64,000 bases of DNA from Burkholderia arboris (GTDB lineage: Bacteria > Pseudomonadota > Gammaproteobacteria > Burkholderiales > Burkholderiaceae). Numbering within the stretch: the stretch's first letter is position 1; the number at the start of each line of letters is the position of its first letter. The position numbers and the translations under genes are program-made. The notes beneath the pieces are model-generated. The model was not told where the DNA came from, made no database searches, and saw only the letters and a program-made list of their open reading frames with translations. The stretch is taken from the NCBI RefSeq assembly GCF_902499125.1, contig NZ_CABVPX010000003.1, positions 1-64,000 on the forward strand. The letters are read 5' to 3'. Positions 43,256-53,422 of this stretch are shown in pieces.

Positions 43256-44344
43256 TTACTGGCCGAGCGTGGCCTGCGACCAGAGCTGGTCGACTTCGGC
43301 CTTGCGCGCCGCCGCCTTCGCGACATCGAGCGGACGCACCTGCGGCGCGTTCGGCAGCTTCGCCGCGACCTCCGCTGCGACCGGCGTGCCGGGCACCGCC
43401 GGGCGCACATAGCCTTGCGCGAACAGCGCCTGCCCGACGTCGCTCATCACGAGGTTGAGCCAGAGCTGCGCGGCGGACGGGTTGGGGCCGTTCTTCACGA
43501 GACTCATCGCATAGGGCGCCGATACGCTGCCGTCCTGCGGAATCACGACGTCGGCCGCATCGCCCATGCCGTCCGCGTACTTCGCCTTGAGGCCGTCGTT
43601 CTCGTAGCCGATCAGGATCGGGATCTCGCCCTTCACGAACTTCGCGTACGGCGTCGTGCCCTCGACGCGCAGCACGTTGCCGGCCTGCTTCAGCTTGCCG
43701 AAGAAGTCGGCGCCCGGCTTCGGGTTCTCGACACTGCCGCCGTTCGCATACGCGGCCGCGAACACCGCGACCTGGCCCTGCCCGGTCGAGCGCGGGTCGA
43801 GATAGACCACCGCATTGCGGTACTCGGGCTTCAGCAGATCGGACCAGCGCTGCGGCACGTTCTTGACGAGCTTCCGGTTGACGAGGAACGCGATGTTCAG
43901 CGAATGCACGGCGAACCAGCGGCCGTCAGCCGCGCGGAACACGCCCGGCAGCTTGTCGAAGTTGACCGGCCGGAACGGCGCGACGACGTCCTTGCCCGCG
44001 GCATCGAGCGCCGACGCCGCGAAGTAGTACGCGGTGTCGGCCTGCGGACGGCGGCGCGACTTGTCGAGCGCGACGACGGTCGCGGCCGAGCCGATGTCGT
44101 TGTACGTGATCTCGACCTTCGGATAGCGCTTGCGGAATTCGGCGAACAGCGCCTTCCAGTTCGCCCATTCGGGGCCGGTATCGAACGACACGACGAGCCC
44201 TTCGTCGGCCGCCTTCGCGTACAGCGCGTCTTCGCCCGGATACAGCGGCGCGGCCTGCGCTGCCGCACAAGAGAGCGCCGCGAGCGCGCACAGCGCCAGC
44301 ACGCGGGCGCGCATGGCCTTCACAAGAGGGGAGCCTGCAAGCAT
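43256..44344 (-). CDS. ABC transporter substrate-binding protein (class D/F type)
   Basis: This 362-residue periplasmic protein has a signal peptide (VLALCALAALSCAAAQA then APLYPGEDALYAKA). Features such as LVVSFDTGPEWANWKALFAEFRKRYP and IGYENDGLKAKY resemble iron, spermidine or 2-aminoethylphosphonate binding proteins. The start at 44344 has CGGAGA upstream; the start ten codons later is possible. It follows the ATPase gene by 26 bases. Confidence 0.85.
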   Translation of the reverse strand: MLAGSPLVKAMRARVLALCALAALSCAAAQAAPLYPGEDALYAKAADEGLVVSFDTGPEWANWKALFAEFRKRYPKVEITYNDIGSAATVVALDKSRRRPQADTAYYFAASALDAAGKDVVAPFRPVNFDKLPGVFRAADGRWFAVHSLNIAFLVNRKLVKNVPQRWSDLLKPEYRNAVVYLDPRSTGQGQVAVFAAAYANGGSVENPKPGADFFGKLKQAGNVLRVEGTTPYAKFVKGEIPILIGYENDGLKAKYADGMGDAADVVIPQDGSVSAPYAMSLVKNGPNPSAAQLWLNLVMSDVGQALFAQGYVRPAVPGTPVAAEVAAKLPNAPQVRPLDVAKAAARKAEVDQLWSQATLGQ

Positions 44345-44370
44345 CGTGAATCTCCGTTGAACGAAAGGGA

Positions 44371-45414
44371 TCAGTGCGCGTCCGGCGATGCCGGCAGCAC
44401 GAGCAGATGGCGCGGGTCGACCGCGATGCTGCGCGCGGCGGGTTCGCGCCCTTCGCACAGCAGCACGTCGGCCGAGCCGTCCGGCATGAAGTCGTAACGC
44501 TGCGTCGCGCCGAAATAACGCACTTCCCCGCGACGGCCTTCGATGCGGTTCGTGCTCTGCGCCGGCGGATCGGCCTGCACGTGCTCGGGCCGCACCAGCA
44601 CTGCGACGTCCTCGCCCGGGCGATGCGCGCCCGTTTCCGCGCGCAGCGTCGCGAAACTCACGTCGATTTCGCCGTGCGCGAGTACCCGCCCGCGCAGTAC
44701 CGTCGAATGCCCGACGAAGCGCGCGACCTGCGCGGTGGCCGGGCGCTCGTACAGGTCGCGCGGCGTGCCGGCCTGCAGCACGCGGCCGCCGTCGACGATC
44801 GCGACGCGGTCGGCCATGCTCAGCGCTTCGTCCTGGTCGTGCGTGACGAACAGCGTCGTCGCGCCGCACGCGCGCTGCAGCGCGCGGATCTCGTCGCGCA
44901 ACTGATGGCGGATGCCGGCGTCGAGCGCCGCGAGCGGCTCGTCGAGCAGCAGCAGCTTCGGTTCGATCACGAGCGCCCGCGCAAGCGCGACGCGCTGCTG
45001 CTGCCCGCCGGACAGCATCGCGACGCCGCGCGTCGCATGGGCCGACAGCCCGACCCGCTCGAGCATGTCGAGCGCGCGCCGGCGCCGAAGGCCGGCCGCC
45101 ACGCCGCGCATCCGCAACCCGTACGCGACGTTGTCGACGACCGACAGGTTCGGGAACAGCGCGTAGTGCTGGAACACCATCCCCACTTCGCGCCGCCACA
45201 CGGGCACGCCGGCCACGTCGGCACCGCCGATCGCGATGCGGCCGCGCCAGCCGTCGAGCAGCCCGGCCGCGAGCCTCAGCAGCGTGGATTTGCCGGACCC
45301 GCTGCGCCCCATCACCGCGAGCAGTTCGCCCTGCGCAGCGGACAGCGTGACGTCGTCGACGCCATGACGGGCGCCCGGATACTGAAAGCTGACGTGTTCG
45401 AATTCGAGACTCAT
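44371..45414 (-). CDS. ABC transporter ATP-binding protein (with TOBE-like domain)
   Basis: This 347-residue ATPase has Walker A GRSGSGKST, the signature MLSGGQQQRVALARAL, Walker B LLLLDEPLAALD and switch FVTHDQDEALSM. These are the layout and wording of the PotA/FbpC/PhnT class. A C-terminal TOBE-like domain (DVAVLVRPEHVQADPP and following) is present. It is preceded by the first permease gene by 7 bases, so the importer genes are tightly coupled. Confidence 0.9.
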   Translation of the reverse strand: MSLEFEHVSFQYPGARHGVDDVTLSAAQGELLAVMGRSGSGKSTLLRLAAGLLDGWRGRIAIGGADVAGVPVWRREVGMVFQHYALFPNLSVVDNVAYGLRMRGVAAGLRRRRALDMLERVGLSAHATRGVAMLSGGQQQRVALARALVIEPKLLLLDEPLAALDAGIRHQLRDEIRALQRACGATTLFVTHDQDEALSMADRVAIVDGGRVLQAGTPRDLYERPATAQVARFVGHSTVLRGRVLAHGEIDVSFATLRAETGAHRPGEDVAVLVRPEHVQADPPAQSTNRIEGRRGEVRYFGATQRYDFMPDGSADVLLCEGREPAARSIAVDPRHLLVLPASPDAH

Positions 45415-45421
45415 GGATGGC

Positions 45422-46273
45422 TCATTTCAGACGTTGCACGGTGCCGACGGACACGAGCGTCGCAAGCACGGCGAGCACGAGCAGCACGACGGTGGCCGCG
45501 CACGCCATCCCCGTCGCGCCGTAGAACGCCTGCAGCAGCACGATCGGATAGTTCCGGTAGCGAAAGCCGGCGATCAGGTTCGAGATCTGGAATTCGCCGA
45601 TCGACAGCGCGGCGACCATCACGAGGCCGGAAAACAGGCTGTGCCGCAGGTTCGGCAGCACGATCGTGACGAACTGGCGCAGCGGCGTCGCGCCGAGCGT
45701 CGCCGCGCAGGCCTCGAGCCGTGCGAGGCCGAGGTGGCGCAGGTCGCCGAGCAGCGTCTGCAGCAGATACGGCAACGTCAGCACCGCGTGCGCCGCGATC
45801 ATCAACGGCAACGTGCCGAGCCACGGCAGCGTGTCGCCGCTGAAGATCGCGATGTAGCCGAAACCGAGCGTCAGTGCCGGCACGGCGACCGGCAACAGCA
45901 TCACGACGCGCGTCGCGAACCCGCCGCCGGCCTGCGCGCGATGATGCAGCGCATACGCGAGCGGCAGGCCGATCACCGCGTTGAGCGCGCAGCACGCCAG
46001 CGCCACCATGAAGCTCACGCCGAACGCGCGGGTGAAGCTCCGGTTCGCAGCCAGGTCGGCAAACCAGTGCCCGGTGACACCGGTGGGCAGCAGCGTGTTC
46101 GTCCACGATTCGCCCACGGCGCCGATCAGCAGCAACGCGATCGGCAACAGCAGGTAGAGCGCGAACGCCGCGAGCAGCGCCTGCAGCAACAGCCTGCCGA
46201 CGCGCGGACAGGCCGGTCTGTTACGACGAATCGGAACACCGTCGGCCAATGCCGGGGCGGTTGACGGATGCAT
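45422..46273 (-). CDS. ABC transporter permease (first)
   Basis: This 283-residue permease has six helices and an EAA-like loop with LEACAATLGATPLRQFVTIVLPNLRHSL. It opens the minus-strand importer operon; its promoter lies in the 162-base region shared with the divergent LysR gene at 46436. The N-terminus is Arg/Pro-rich and cytosolic. Confidence 0.87.
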   Translation of the reverse strand: MHPSTAPALADGVPIRRNRPACPRVGRLLLQALLAAFALYLLLPIALLLIGAVGESWTNTLLPTGVTGHWFADLAANRSFTRAFGVSFMVALACCALNAVIGLPLAYALHHRAQAGGGFATRVVMLLPVAVPALTLGFGYIAIFSGDTLPWLGTLPLMIAAHAVLTLPYLLQTLLGDLRHLGLARLEACAATLGATPLRQFVTIVLPNLRHSLFSGLVMVAALSIGEFQISNLIAGFRYRNYPIVLLQAFYGATGMACAATVVLLVLAVLATLVSVGTVQRLK

Positions 46274-46435
46274 GAACTCACTCGCTGACGATCGGGGAAC
46301 GCCTCGCTCGACGCCCGCCGGACGGGGCCCGCTTGCGTTGTCGAAGCCGGCGCAGTGTGCGGTTTCGACATGGCATCGTCATGAAAAAAACGTAAAAAGC
46401 GCGCATCGACCTGTGCAAGGACGGAACAGCCCGCC

Positions 46436-47332
46436 ATGAAGCACCTGTATCCGAACGTGGCGGAGCTGCACGCGTTCGCCGCCTCTGCGAAGTACCTGAA
46501 CTTCTCCTACGCGGCCCGCGAGCTGGGCCTGACGCCGAGCGCAGTCAGCCGGCAGATCGCGAACCTCGAAGCCCTGTTCGGCGTGAAGCTGTTCGTGCGC
46601 GAGGGGCGCGGCCTCGCGCTCACGCGTGCGGGCCAGGTGTATCACGCACGCGTCGTCGGGCCGTTGCGCGAAATCGGCAACGCATCGATCGAACTGCTGA
46701 GCGCGCGCGAGAACAGCGACCTGCTGACGATCGCGAGCGTGCCGACGTTCACGACCAAGTGGCTGCTGCCGCGCCTCACGCGCTTTCTCGCCACGGCGCC
46801 GGACGTCACGCTGAGCTTTCGCCGCCATCTCGCACCCGGCGACGTGTTTCCTTTCGGACTCGACGCGGCGATCCGCTACGGCGACGGCGGATGGGAAGGT
46901 GTGCGAAGCGACTATCTGGGCGGGCGAACCTTCGTGCCGGTCTGTTCGCGCGAATTCGCCGACCGGCATGCGCTGCACGCGCCCGCCGACGCGGCGACGG
47001 CGCCGCGCCTCGTGCACGAGCAGGCGGAGATCGCGTGGTCCGCATGGGCGGAGCGTCATCGCGCATCGCAGATGAACGCGCTGGCCGGGCCGCGCTTCGA
47101 GCAGTATTCGGTGCTGATCCAGGCCGCACAGGCGGGGCTCGGGATCGCCCTCGTGCCGCGTTTCCTGATTCTCGACAATCTCGCGGCGGGCACGCTGATC
47201 GAGCCGTTCGACGCACCGGTCGACGTGGACGCGCAGGGACATTACCTCTGCTACGCGCCGGAGCGTCTCGACACGAGCGATGCGTTGCGGCGATTCAGGG
47301 ACTGGATGCTGGACGAATCGGGGCGCGCGTAG
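46436..47332 (+). CDS. LysR-family regulator divergent from the ABC operon
   Basis: This 298-residue LysR protein starts MKHLYPNVAELHAFAASAKYLNFSYAARELGLTPSAVSRQIANLE, a GcvA-like HTH. The effector domain includes GIALVPRFLILDNLAAGTLIEPF, typical of this group. It is divergent from the ABC importer, so it is its likely regulator. The ribosome binding site is weak. Confidence 0.88.
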   Translation: MKHLYPNVAELHAFAASAKYLNFSYAARELGLTPSAVSRQIANLEALFGVKLFVREGRGLALTRAGQVYHARVVGPLREIGNASIELLSARENSDLLTIASVPTFTTKWLLPRLTRFLATAPDVTLSFRRHLAPGDVFPFGLDAAIRYGDGGWEGVRSDYLGGRTFVPVCSREFADRHALHAPADAATAPRLVHEQAEIAWSAWAERHRASQMNALAGPRFEQYSVLIQAAQAGLGIALVPRFLILDNLAAGTLIEPFDAPVDVDAQGHYLCYAPERLDTSDALRRFRDWMLDESGRA

Positions 47333-47433
47333 GGTGGCACGACGTCGCCTCGAAAGCGAACGGCGCGCGCCGCCGCACGGCAACGCGCGCCCGGCGCCGG
47401 ACGCCGCCCGGCGGCGACATCCGGCCTGCCGCG

Positions 47434-49113
47434 TCAGCGCCCGATCCCGAGCCCCGGCAGCACACGCGTGTTCTCGGCCACGACCGCATGCAGCAGGCGC
47501 GGGTCGGCGCCGAGCAGCTCGAGGATCGTCGGCGCGACCTGCTTCGTGCCGACGAGGTCGTTCACGGTGCGCGCGCGGTGGATGCCCGGATACGACACGA
47601 GCAAGCCGAGATGGCTGTCGTCCGGTGCGTTGCCGCCGTGCTCCTCGTCCTTCTTCGTGCTCGCCGTGTAGATCACGCCCGGATTCGGCTGGACGATGAT
47701 GTCCGGCGTACGGCCGTTGGCCGGATCGCCGAAGCGGTCGGCCAGCGCCGCGCCATGCAGGACATACGCCTGCGGACCGTCCGCGCAGATCCCCGGCGCA
47801 TTGCAGCCCAGGTTCGCCTTCAGCGTCTCGACCACCGCCGTGCGCTGGCTGCGGTCGCGCAGCCAGATCAGGCCCACGTCGTCGGTCTGCACGAAGCCCG
47901 TGCCGACCAGGCCCGAACCGTCGTTCAGGTTGCCCGTCGTCGTGTTGTTCTGGCCGAAGTTGCCGTTCGGATCGAGGTAATTGTTCGTTTCGAGCAGCTT
48001 CGTCAGCGTGTCGCCGTTCTTCACGAGCTTCGTGTGATCGGTCGGCGACTGGCCATGCTTCGACGTGACGATCACGGCCGTCGACGCGTACAGGTTCGCC
48101 TGCTTCAGCGCCGCGACGATATGACCGATCGAGTTGTCGACGTAGGTGATCGCGTTCGCGACCTGGCCGTTCGGCGTGAAGTCGGCATCGAGATAGCCGC
48201 CGCCCTTTGCGACCGGTGACTTCTGCGCGACGCTCAGCGTCTGGAAGTCGGCGCCGAACAGCGTCGGCACCGGCGCGCGCTTCGTGCCCGTCGAATCGCG
48301 GCCTTCGATCTGGTTGAGCAGTGCCTGCACGTGCAGGTTGTCGAAGCGCGCGGTGTGCGAATAGACGTCCGTGTAGTCGGTGTTCGTCGCCGGGTCGATC
48401 GAGTTGATCTCGGTGCGCATCATGTCGTCGACGCCGGTGCCCGACGGGCCGTTCAGCCAGTCGTAGCCCCACGCGTGCTTGTCGGCCCACGCGGTGTGCG
48501 CGTTCGGCACGCCGGCCTTCACGGCTTCGAACACCGTGTTGGTCTTCACGTAGTTGTGCGGATAAACGGGCACGCACTGGCCGTTCACGCGCGCATGCGG
48601 GATCGCCTGCGGGTTGAACGCGCCGCCGCCGTCGAGGTGCACGAGCTTGCCGCCGTTGATCGCGTCGATGCCCGTCGTTTCGTCGAACACGACGTTCCAG
48701 CCCTGCTTGCCCGAGCACGTCGTATCGCCCGGCGCATACAGGTTGCGGTCATACGACACGTCGTAGAACAGGCCGGCCGTCTTCGGCGAGCCGCCCGTCA
48801 CGAGCGCCGCGAGGCCCGGGAACGAATCCGACAGGCCCGGCGTGTACGCATTCGCGTACGTCACGCCGCTCTTGGCGAGCACCGCGATGTTCGGGCACGT
48901 GTTCGCGCCGATGCAGCGCGCGAGATCCTGCTCGTGCAGACCGTCGACGCTGAGCAGCAGCACGTGCTTCACCACGCGGCGCGCATTGCCGCCGTTCTCG
49001 CCCTGGCTGTTGCCATCCTGCTGCGCCGCATACGCGCCCGCGCTTGCGAGCGCCAGCGCGCCCGCCACCATCACCGCCATTTTTCGTTGCTTGACGAACC
49101 TGGAAATCATCAC
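47434..49113 (-). CDS. Secreted phosphodiesterase/nucleotide-pyrophosphatase-family protein
   Basis: This 559-residue protein has a signal peptide (MAVMVAGALALASAGAYA) and an alkaline-phosphatase-superfamily domain. VVKHVLLLSVDGLHEQD contains the first metal Asp, and PGLSDSFPGLAALVTGG carries the nucleophile Ser/Thr region. Later TSKHGQSPTDH and EEHGGNAPDDSHLGLLVSYPG carry further metal ligands. It probably acts on phosphodiesters outside the cell. It precedes a small gene on the opposite strand with the palindrome at 49334. Confidence 0.82.
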   Translation of the reverse strand: MMISRFVKQRKMAVMVAGALALASAGAYAAQQDGNSQGENGGNARRVVKHVLLLSVDGLHEQDLARCIGANTCPNIAVLAKSGVTYANAYTPGLSDSFPGLAALVTGGSPKTAGLFYDVSYDRNLYAPGDTTCSGKQGWNVVFDETTGIDAINGGKLVHLDGGGAFNPQAIPHARVNGQCVPVYPHNYVKTNTVFEAVKAGVPNAHTAWADKHAWGYDWLNGPSGTGVDDMMRTEINSIDPATNTDYTDVYSHTARFDNLHVQALLNQIEGRDSTGTKRAPVPTLFGADFQTLSVAQKSPVAKGGGYLDADFTPNGQVANAITYVDNSIGHIVAALKQANLYASTAVIVTSKHGQSPTDHTKLVKNGDTLTKLLETNNYLDPNGNFGQNNTTTGNLNDGSGLVGTGFVQTDDVGLIWLRDRSQRTAVVETLKANLGCNAPGICADGPQAYVLHGAALADRFGDPANGRTPDIIVQPNPGVIYTASTKKDEEHGGNAPDDSHLGLLVSYPGIHRARTVNDLVGTKQVAPTILELLGADPRLLHAVVAENTRVLPGLGIGR

Positions 49114-49333
49114 CCCACCTCATCGATTGACGTTGAACTGCACGACTTGCCATCAGGCGCGCAAAATATCGCCGGATCGTGCGGCGACCGGATGAAGCGG
49201 GGCTTTCTGTTCTCTGTCAAACGTAACCAATCGCAAGTGACATGACGCGGTCGCAATGCGATGCCGTTCGGGGCGCCAACGCGTGCAACCGGATTTTTTT
49301 TCGGCTTGGCCCGCGACTATTGGCGTGTGATAA

Positions 49334-49345
49334 AGGGTTTTCCCT
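49334..49345. promoter_or_regulatory. AGGG-TTTT-CCCT palindrome before the 73-residue gene
   Basis: Four-base arms flank TTTT within AAAGGGTTTTCCCTGA, ending 16 bases before the ATG at 49362. Two copies of the same design precede the 51-residue gene near 61650. Confidence 0.55.
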
Positions 49346-49361
49346 GACCCGGAGCACGAGT

Positions 49362-49583
49362 ATGTCGACCCTGGAAGCTCTCCGGTTCGTGCTGGACGAT
49401 GCACGTACCCCCGAAATCATTCGCCACCACGTCGTCGACGCGCTGCAGTACGCGTTGCGCAACTACGGACAGGTGTTCACCGCGAAGGAAATCGAATGGC
49501 TGACGCAGTGGGACGACGCCCGTCTGCCGCTGGCCGCGAGGAAGGAACTGGACAAGCGCGAACCGGCGATCGCCGCGCGCTGA
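49362..49583 (+). CDS. 73-residue protein of unknown function
   Basis: This small, probably soluble, mostly helical protein starts MSTLEALRFVLDDARTPEIIRHHVVDALQYALRNYG. CGGAG precedes the ATG. An in-frame reading further upstream would run through the palindrome and lacks support. The stop is followed at once by the terminator of the opposite-strand DUF748 gene. No recognised domain; it resembles small Burkholderia-specific hypotheticals. Confidence 0.68.
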   Translation: MSTLEALRFVLDDARTPEIIRHHVVDALQYALRNYGQVFTAKEIEWLTQWDDARLPLAARKELDKREPAIAAR

Positions 49584-49621
49584 AAAAAACCGCCGCGCCC
49601 AGCAGGTGCGGGCGCGGCGGC
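49584..49621 (-). terminator. Intrinsic terminator of the DUF748 gene
   Basis: A perfect stem CCGCCGCGCCC (49591-49601) / GGGCGCGGCGG (49611-49621) with a 9-base loop is flanked by A7 on the left, so on the minus strand the stem is followed by seven Ts. It may serve both convergent genes. Confidence 0.88.
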
Positions 49622-49636
49622 GGATGGCGGCAAGGC

Positions 49637-52600
49637 TTACTGCAGCCCGAAGTCGACGCGGGTCGTCGCGCCCTTGTCCGAGATGCCCTTCGCGTCGAGC
49701 TTCGGCGCGACGACGAATACGCGGCTCGAATCGATCTTCCCGTCGAGGTACTGGCGCACGGCCTGCGCGCGTTGCTGCGCGAGCGCCCGCAGCGCGTTGT
49801 CGTCGGCCGGCGCGTGATCGGCCAGCGCCTGCTTCATGTCCGCATCGGGAAGCGTCTTCTGCAGGCCGACGAGGTTGCGCGGCTTCTTGAAGTCGGCGGC
49901 CTTGTAAGCGCGCGTCAGGTACTTCGTGTATTCGGTCTTGTCGACCTTCACCGACATCGGATCGACGCTTTCGCCCTGGCCGACCACGTCCTTCAGCTTC
50001 TGCTGGCGCACCAACCGCTCGACGTACGCGTCGCGCAGCCCCGGCGTGTCCTGGGCCGGATCGACACGGCCGATCAGGTCGAGGCGGATCGACGGCTTCT
50101 CGGTCAGCATCTTCACGACCGTGTCGAGCTTCTTCTGCTGCGCGTCGGTCAGCTCGTACGAGCCCGGCGCAAACTCGACATAGCCGAGGTCCTCGCCGCC
50201 GCCGCCGAATGCATTCGCGAGCAGTGTGAACGGCGACGTGACGGCCTTCGCGATCAGGTTCAGCACCGCGTGCCAGATCAGCCCGCCGACGCTGAATTCC
50301 GGATTCGACAGCGAACCCGACACCGGCAGGTTCACGTCGATCTGGCCGCGCGTGTTCTTCAGCAGCGAGATCGCGAGCTTCACCGGCAGCTTCGTCGCGG
50401 TGTCGTTCTCGACGCGATCGCCGAACGTGAGCTGGTCGATGAAGATGTGGTTGTTCGCCGACAGCTGGTCGTTCGCGAGCTGGTAGTGCAAATCGACGTT
50501 GAGCTTGCCCTTCGTGATCGGATAACCGGCGTACTTCGCCGAGTACGGCGTCAGGTTGGTCAGCTCGATGTCGTGTGCGGTCGCCGTCAGGTCGAGCGCC
50601 GGCTTTTCGATCAGCGGGTTCACCGAGCCCTTGATCGAGATCGGCCCGTTGCCCGCGAGGTTCGCGGCGACGTCGACCGGCGCGGACGTCGTCGAATCCG
50701 TGCCGAACGCGCCGACCGTGCCCTTGATCGCGACGAGGTTCGCCGTGTAGTTCGGCTTGATGAAGTTGTCCGTGTAGGTCACGCGGCCGTTCTGCAGCAC
50801 GAGCTCGCCGAAGTGCATCCGAACCGGATTCTGCGGCGGCGTCGCGGCCTTCACGACCACCGTCGCGGACGCGGGTGCGGGCGCAGATGCCTGCTGCGCG
50901 GCGGCCGGCGCCGACGCGGCCTGCGGCGACAGCGGCACCGGCTCGCCCTTGCTCGCGTCACGCGTGAGCGACTGCGCGGGGCCCGTCTCCTTCGCGACCA
51001 CGTCCTTCAGGTTCAGACGCCCCTGCGCATCGAGCAGCACGCGGCCGTAGAAGTTCGAGAACGTCACGCGCGCGGCGTCGACGTCGGTGCCCTTCTCGTC
51101 GTAGTTCGCCTTCAGGTTCGACAGCGCGAGCGAGCGCCAGCCCGCGAACGGGTCGGACGTCGCCTTGTCGAGCATCCGCACGTCGACCAGCGCGACGTCG
51201 CCGCGATAAGTCGCGCGCGGCGTGTCCTTCACCTGCGCGAACGTCAGGTTGCCCTGCGCGTTGAGCAGCGCGCTCGCGATCGTCGCGTTCAGCGCACTGC
51301 CGAAGTACGGCTCGAACGCGGCCGCGTCGAGGCGGTTGCCGTTGATCTTCAGGCCGACCTTCAGCGGCTGCGCGGTCACGTCGCCCGTCACGTTCAGCGA
51401 GCCCTTGCGGTTCAGCGTCGCCTTCAGCTGCACGGGCAGCGGCTTCGTCAGGTCGTCGCTCAGCTTCTGCACCGACAGTTCCAGCGGCTTGATCGCCAGC
51501 TTCACCGGGCGCGGCGTCGACAGGTCGGTGAAGTTCGCGGACGAATCCTTCACGTTCAGCGCGTCGATCCGGTAGTGCCACGACGGCGCGGCGGCCTCGG
51601 CCTTGCGCGCGACCGTGCGCTTCGGCACCGACGCCTGCGCGGGTTCGGCCAGCGCGGCGAGGTCGATCCTGCCGTCTTTCAGGCGCTTCACGTCGAGCGC
51701 GAGCCCGCTCGCGTCGACGCTCGCGATCTCCGCGGTGCGCGCGGCGACGTCGACCTTCGCGATCTTCGCGCTCGCGTCGGGCAGCACGATCGCGGGCGCC
51801 TTGTTGTCCGGCGTCGCGATCTTCAGCGACTTCAGGCTGATCGTGCTGTCGGCGACTTCCGCGGCGAGCGGCGTCTTGCCCCAGTCGGTCTTCGCGTTGA
51901 CGGTCGCGCCGAGCGTGCCGTCGAGCACGCGCGCACGCGTCGCCTCGCCCAGGTACGGCTGCAGCGCCGGCAGCGCGAGCGCGGCGACCGTCAGCTTCGT
52001 GTCGGCCTGCTTGTCCGCCAGGTTGAACGCGCCTTCGGCCGTCACGTCGCCGCCGCGCGACAGCGACGTCGACAACGTGTATTTCGCCGGCGTCTTGCCC
52101 TGCAGCGAGAAGCCGTCGAGCGTCGCGGCAAGCTTCGTCAGCGACATCGCGGTCGGTGTCGCCGGCACGCGGTCGTCGACGTTGACCGTGCCGCCGTCGA
52201 TCGCGAAATGACGGATCGTCAGGTCGAGCGGCGGCGCTTCCTTCGCGGCGGCATCGTCGGCCTTCGCGCCGCTGGCCGCGGCGCCGGCGGCGCCGGAAGC
52301 GGCGGCGGCACCCGGTGCGGCCGGCTTGCCGGCTTCGGCCTTCGGGGCGGCAGCCGGCTGCGCGACGAGCTTCTCGACGTTCAGCACGCCCTGCTTGTCG
52401 CGCGACAGGTCGACCACCGGCTGGTCGATCTTGATCTCGTCGAAGTGCATCGCGTTGCGCAGCGGCTCGAGGCTGGCCGCCGCGACGTGCACGCCGCGCG
52501 CGGCGAACAGCGGCGCGGACGCATGGTCCGTCACCTTCGCGTCGCTCAGGTCGACGGTGCCCGATACGCGCAGCGCGGGCGTCTCGCCGCTCATCACGAA

Positions 52601-53422
52601 ATTGACCGTGAGGTTGCTGCTCAGCAGGCCGCTGGTCACGGCCACCGGCAGCTTCGCCGGCACGTACGAGATCAGCTTGGGGACGTCGAGGCGGTCGAAC
52701 TTCAGCGCGATCTCCGATTCGCGCGACTGCGCGAACGGCTTGGTCTTGCCGTCGATCGAGAGCGGGCTGCCGTCGAAGCGCGCGCGCAGCTTCGGCTCGA
52801 CGAAGATGTCGGTCTTCGAGGCCAGCGTCGCGATGTACGGAATGCCGAGCGTCCAGTTGTCGACCACGTGCTTTTCGTTCAGCAGACGGTCGTCGAAATC
52901 GATCCGGCCGTCGTTCACCTGGATGTTCGACACCGAGAACTGCGTCGGCTTGCTTTCGGGCTTCGGCGACGGCGCGGAGAACTTCTCGATCAGGTCGGTG
53001 AAGTTGAAGCGCTGCGCGTCGTAGCGGACGATGTGAAAGCGCGGCGAGTCGAGCCGGATTTCGTTGACGATCGGCGCACCGCGGAACAGCGACGACCACG
53101 ACGGCCTCACGACGAGCTTGCCGATGTCGATGAAGTCGCCCTGGCCGCCGCGCTCGCCGAGGTGGATGCCGTCGGCTTCGAGGTTCAGCGTGTACGGGTT
53201 CAGTGCGATCCGCTGGATCGTGGCCGGCCGGTCGAGCTGCTTGCTCAGCTGCTGTTCGGCGATGTGACGGATCAGCGGCGGCGCCGCGAAGAACCCGAGC
53301 AGTCCGAACAATACGAGGAAGATCAGCACGCCGATGCCGATACGCCGGGCACGGCGCGAGCGTGCAACACCGCCGAGGGCATGGAGGGTCGAGGATACGG
53401 TTTCTTTGTCTGGGCTTGCCAT
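49637..53422 (-). CDS. DUF748/AsmA-like large membrane-anchored protein
   Basis: This 1261-residue protein has one N-terminal transmembrane helix (about residues 29-52: IGIGVLIFLVLFGLLGFFAA). A very long periplasmic part of repeated beta-rich AsmA-like units follows, with Ala/Pro/Lys-rich linkers (for example around residue 400 and 830). The C-terminal domain includes DKTEYTKYLTRAYKAADFKKPRN and VAPKLDAKG. DUF748 proteins are relatives of AsmA/TamB envelope lipid-transport factors. GAGG stands before the chosen ATG at 53422. The long opposite-strand open frame is a codon-bias shadow. Confidence 0.9.
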   Translation of the reverse strand: MASPDKETVSSTLHALGGVARSRRARRIGIGVLIFLVLFGLLGFFAAPPLIRHIAEQQLSKQLDRPATIQRIALNPYTLNLEADGIHLGERGGQGDFIDIGKLVVRPSWSSLFRGAPIVNEIRLDSPRFHIVRYDAQRFNFTDLIEKFSAPSPKPESKPTQFSVSNIQVNDGRIDFDDRLLNEKHVVDNWTLGIPYIATLASKTDIFVEPKLRARFDGSPLSIDGKTKPFAQSRESEIALKFDRLDVPKLISYVPAKLPVAVTSGLLSSNLTVNFVMSGETPALRVSGTVDLSDAKVTDHASAPLFAARGVHVAAASLEPLRNAMHFDEIKIDQPVVDLSRDKQGVLNVEKLVAQPAAAPKAEAGKPAAPGAAAASGAAGAAASGAKADDAAAKEAPPLDLTIRHFAIDGGTVNVDDRVPATPTAMSLTKLAATLDGFSLQGKTPAKYTLSTSLSRGGDVTAEGAFNLADKQADTKLTVAALALPALQPYLGEATRARVLDGTLGATVNAKTDWGKTPLAAEVADSTISLKSLKIATPDNKAPAIVLPDASAKIAKVDVAARTAEIASVDASGLALDVKRLKDGRIDLAALAEPAQASVPKRTVARKAEAAAPSWHYRIDALNVKDSSANFTDLSTPRPVKLAIKPLELSVQKLSDDLTKPLPVQLKATLNRKGSLNVTGDVTAQPLKVGLKINGNRLDAAAFEPYFGSALNATIASALLNAQGNLTFAQVKDTPRATYRGDVALVDVRMLDKATSDPFAGWRSLALSNLKANYDEKGTDVDAARVTFSNFYGRVLLDAQGRLNLKDVVAKETGPAQSLTRDASKGEPVPLSPQAASAPAAAQQASAPAPASATVVVKAATPPQNPVRMHFGELVLQNGRVTYTDNFIKPNYTANLVAIKGTVGAFGTDSTTSAPVDVAANLAGNGPISIKGSVNPLIEKPALDLTATAHDIELTNLTPYSAKYAGYPITKGKLNVDLHYQLANDQLSANNHIFIDQLTFGDRVENDTATKLPVKLAISLLKNTRGQIDVNLPVSGSLSNPEFSVGGLIWHAVLNLIAKAVTSPFTLLANAFGGGGEDLGYVEFAPGSYELTDAQQKKLDTVVKMLTEKPSIRLDLIGRVDPAQDTPGLRDAYVERLVRQQKLKDVVGQGESVDPMSVKVDKTEYTKYLTRAYKAADFKKPRNLVGLQKTLPDADMKQALADHAPADDNALRALAQQRAQAVRQYLDGKIDSSRVFVVAPKLDAKGISDKGATTRVDFGLQ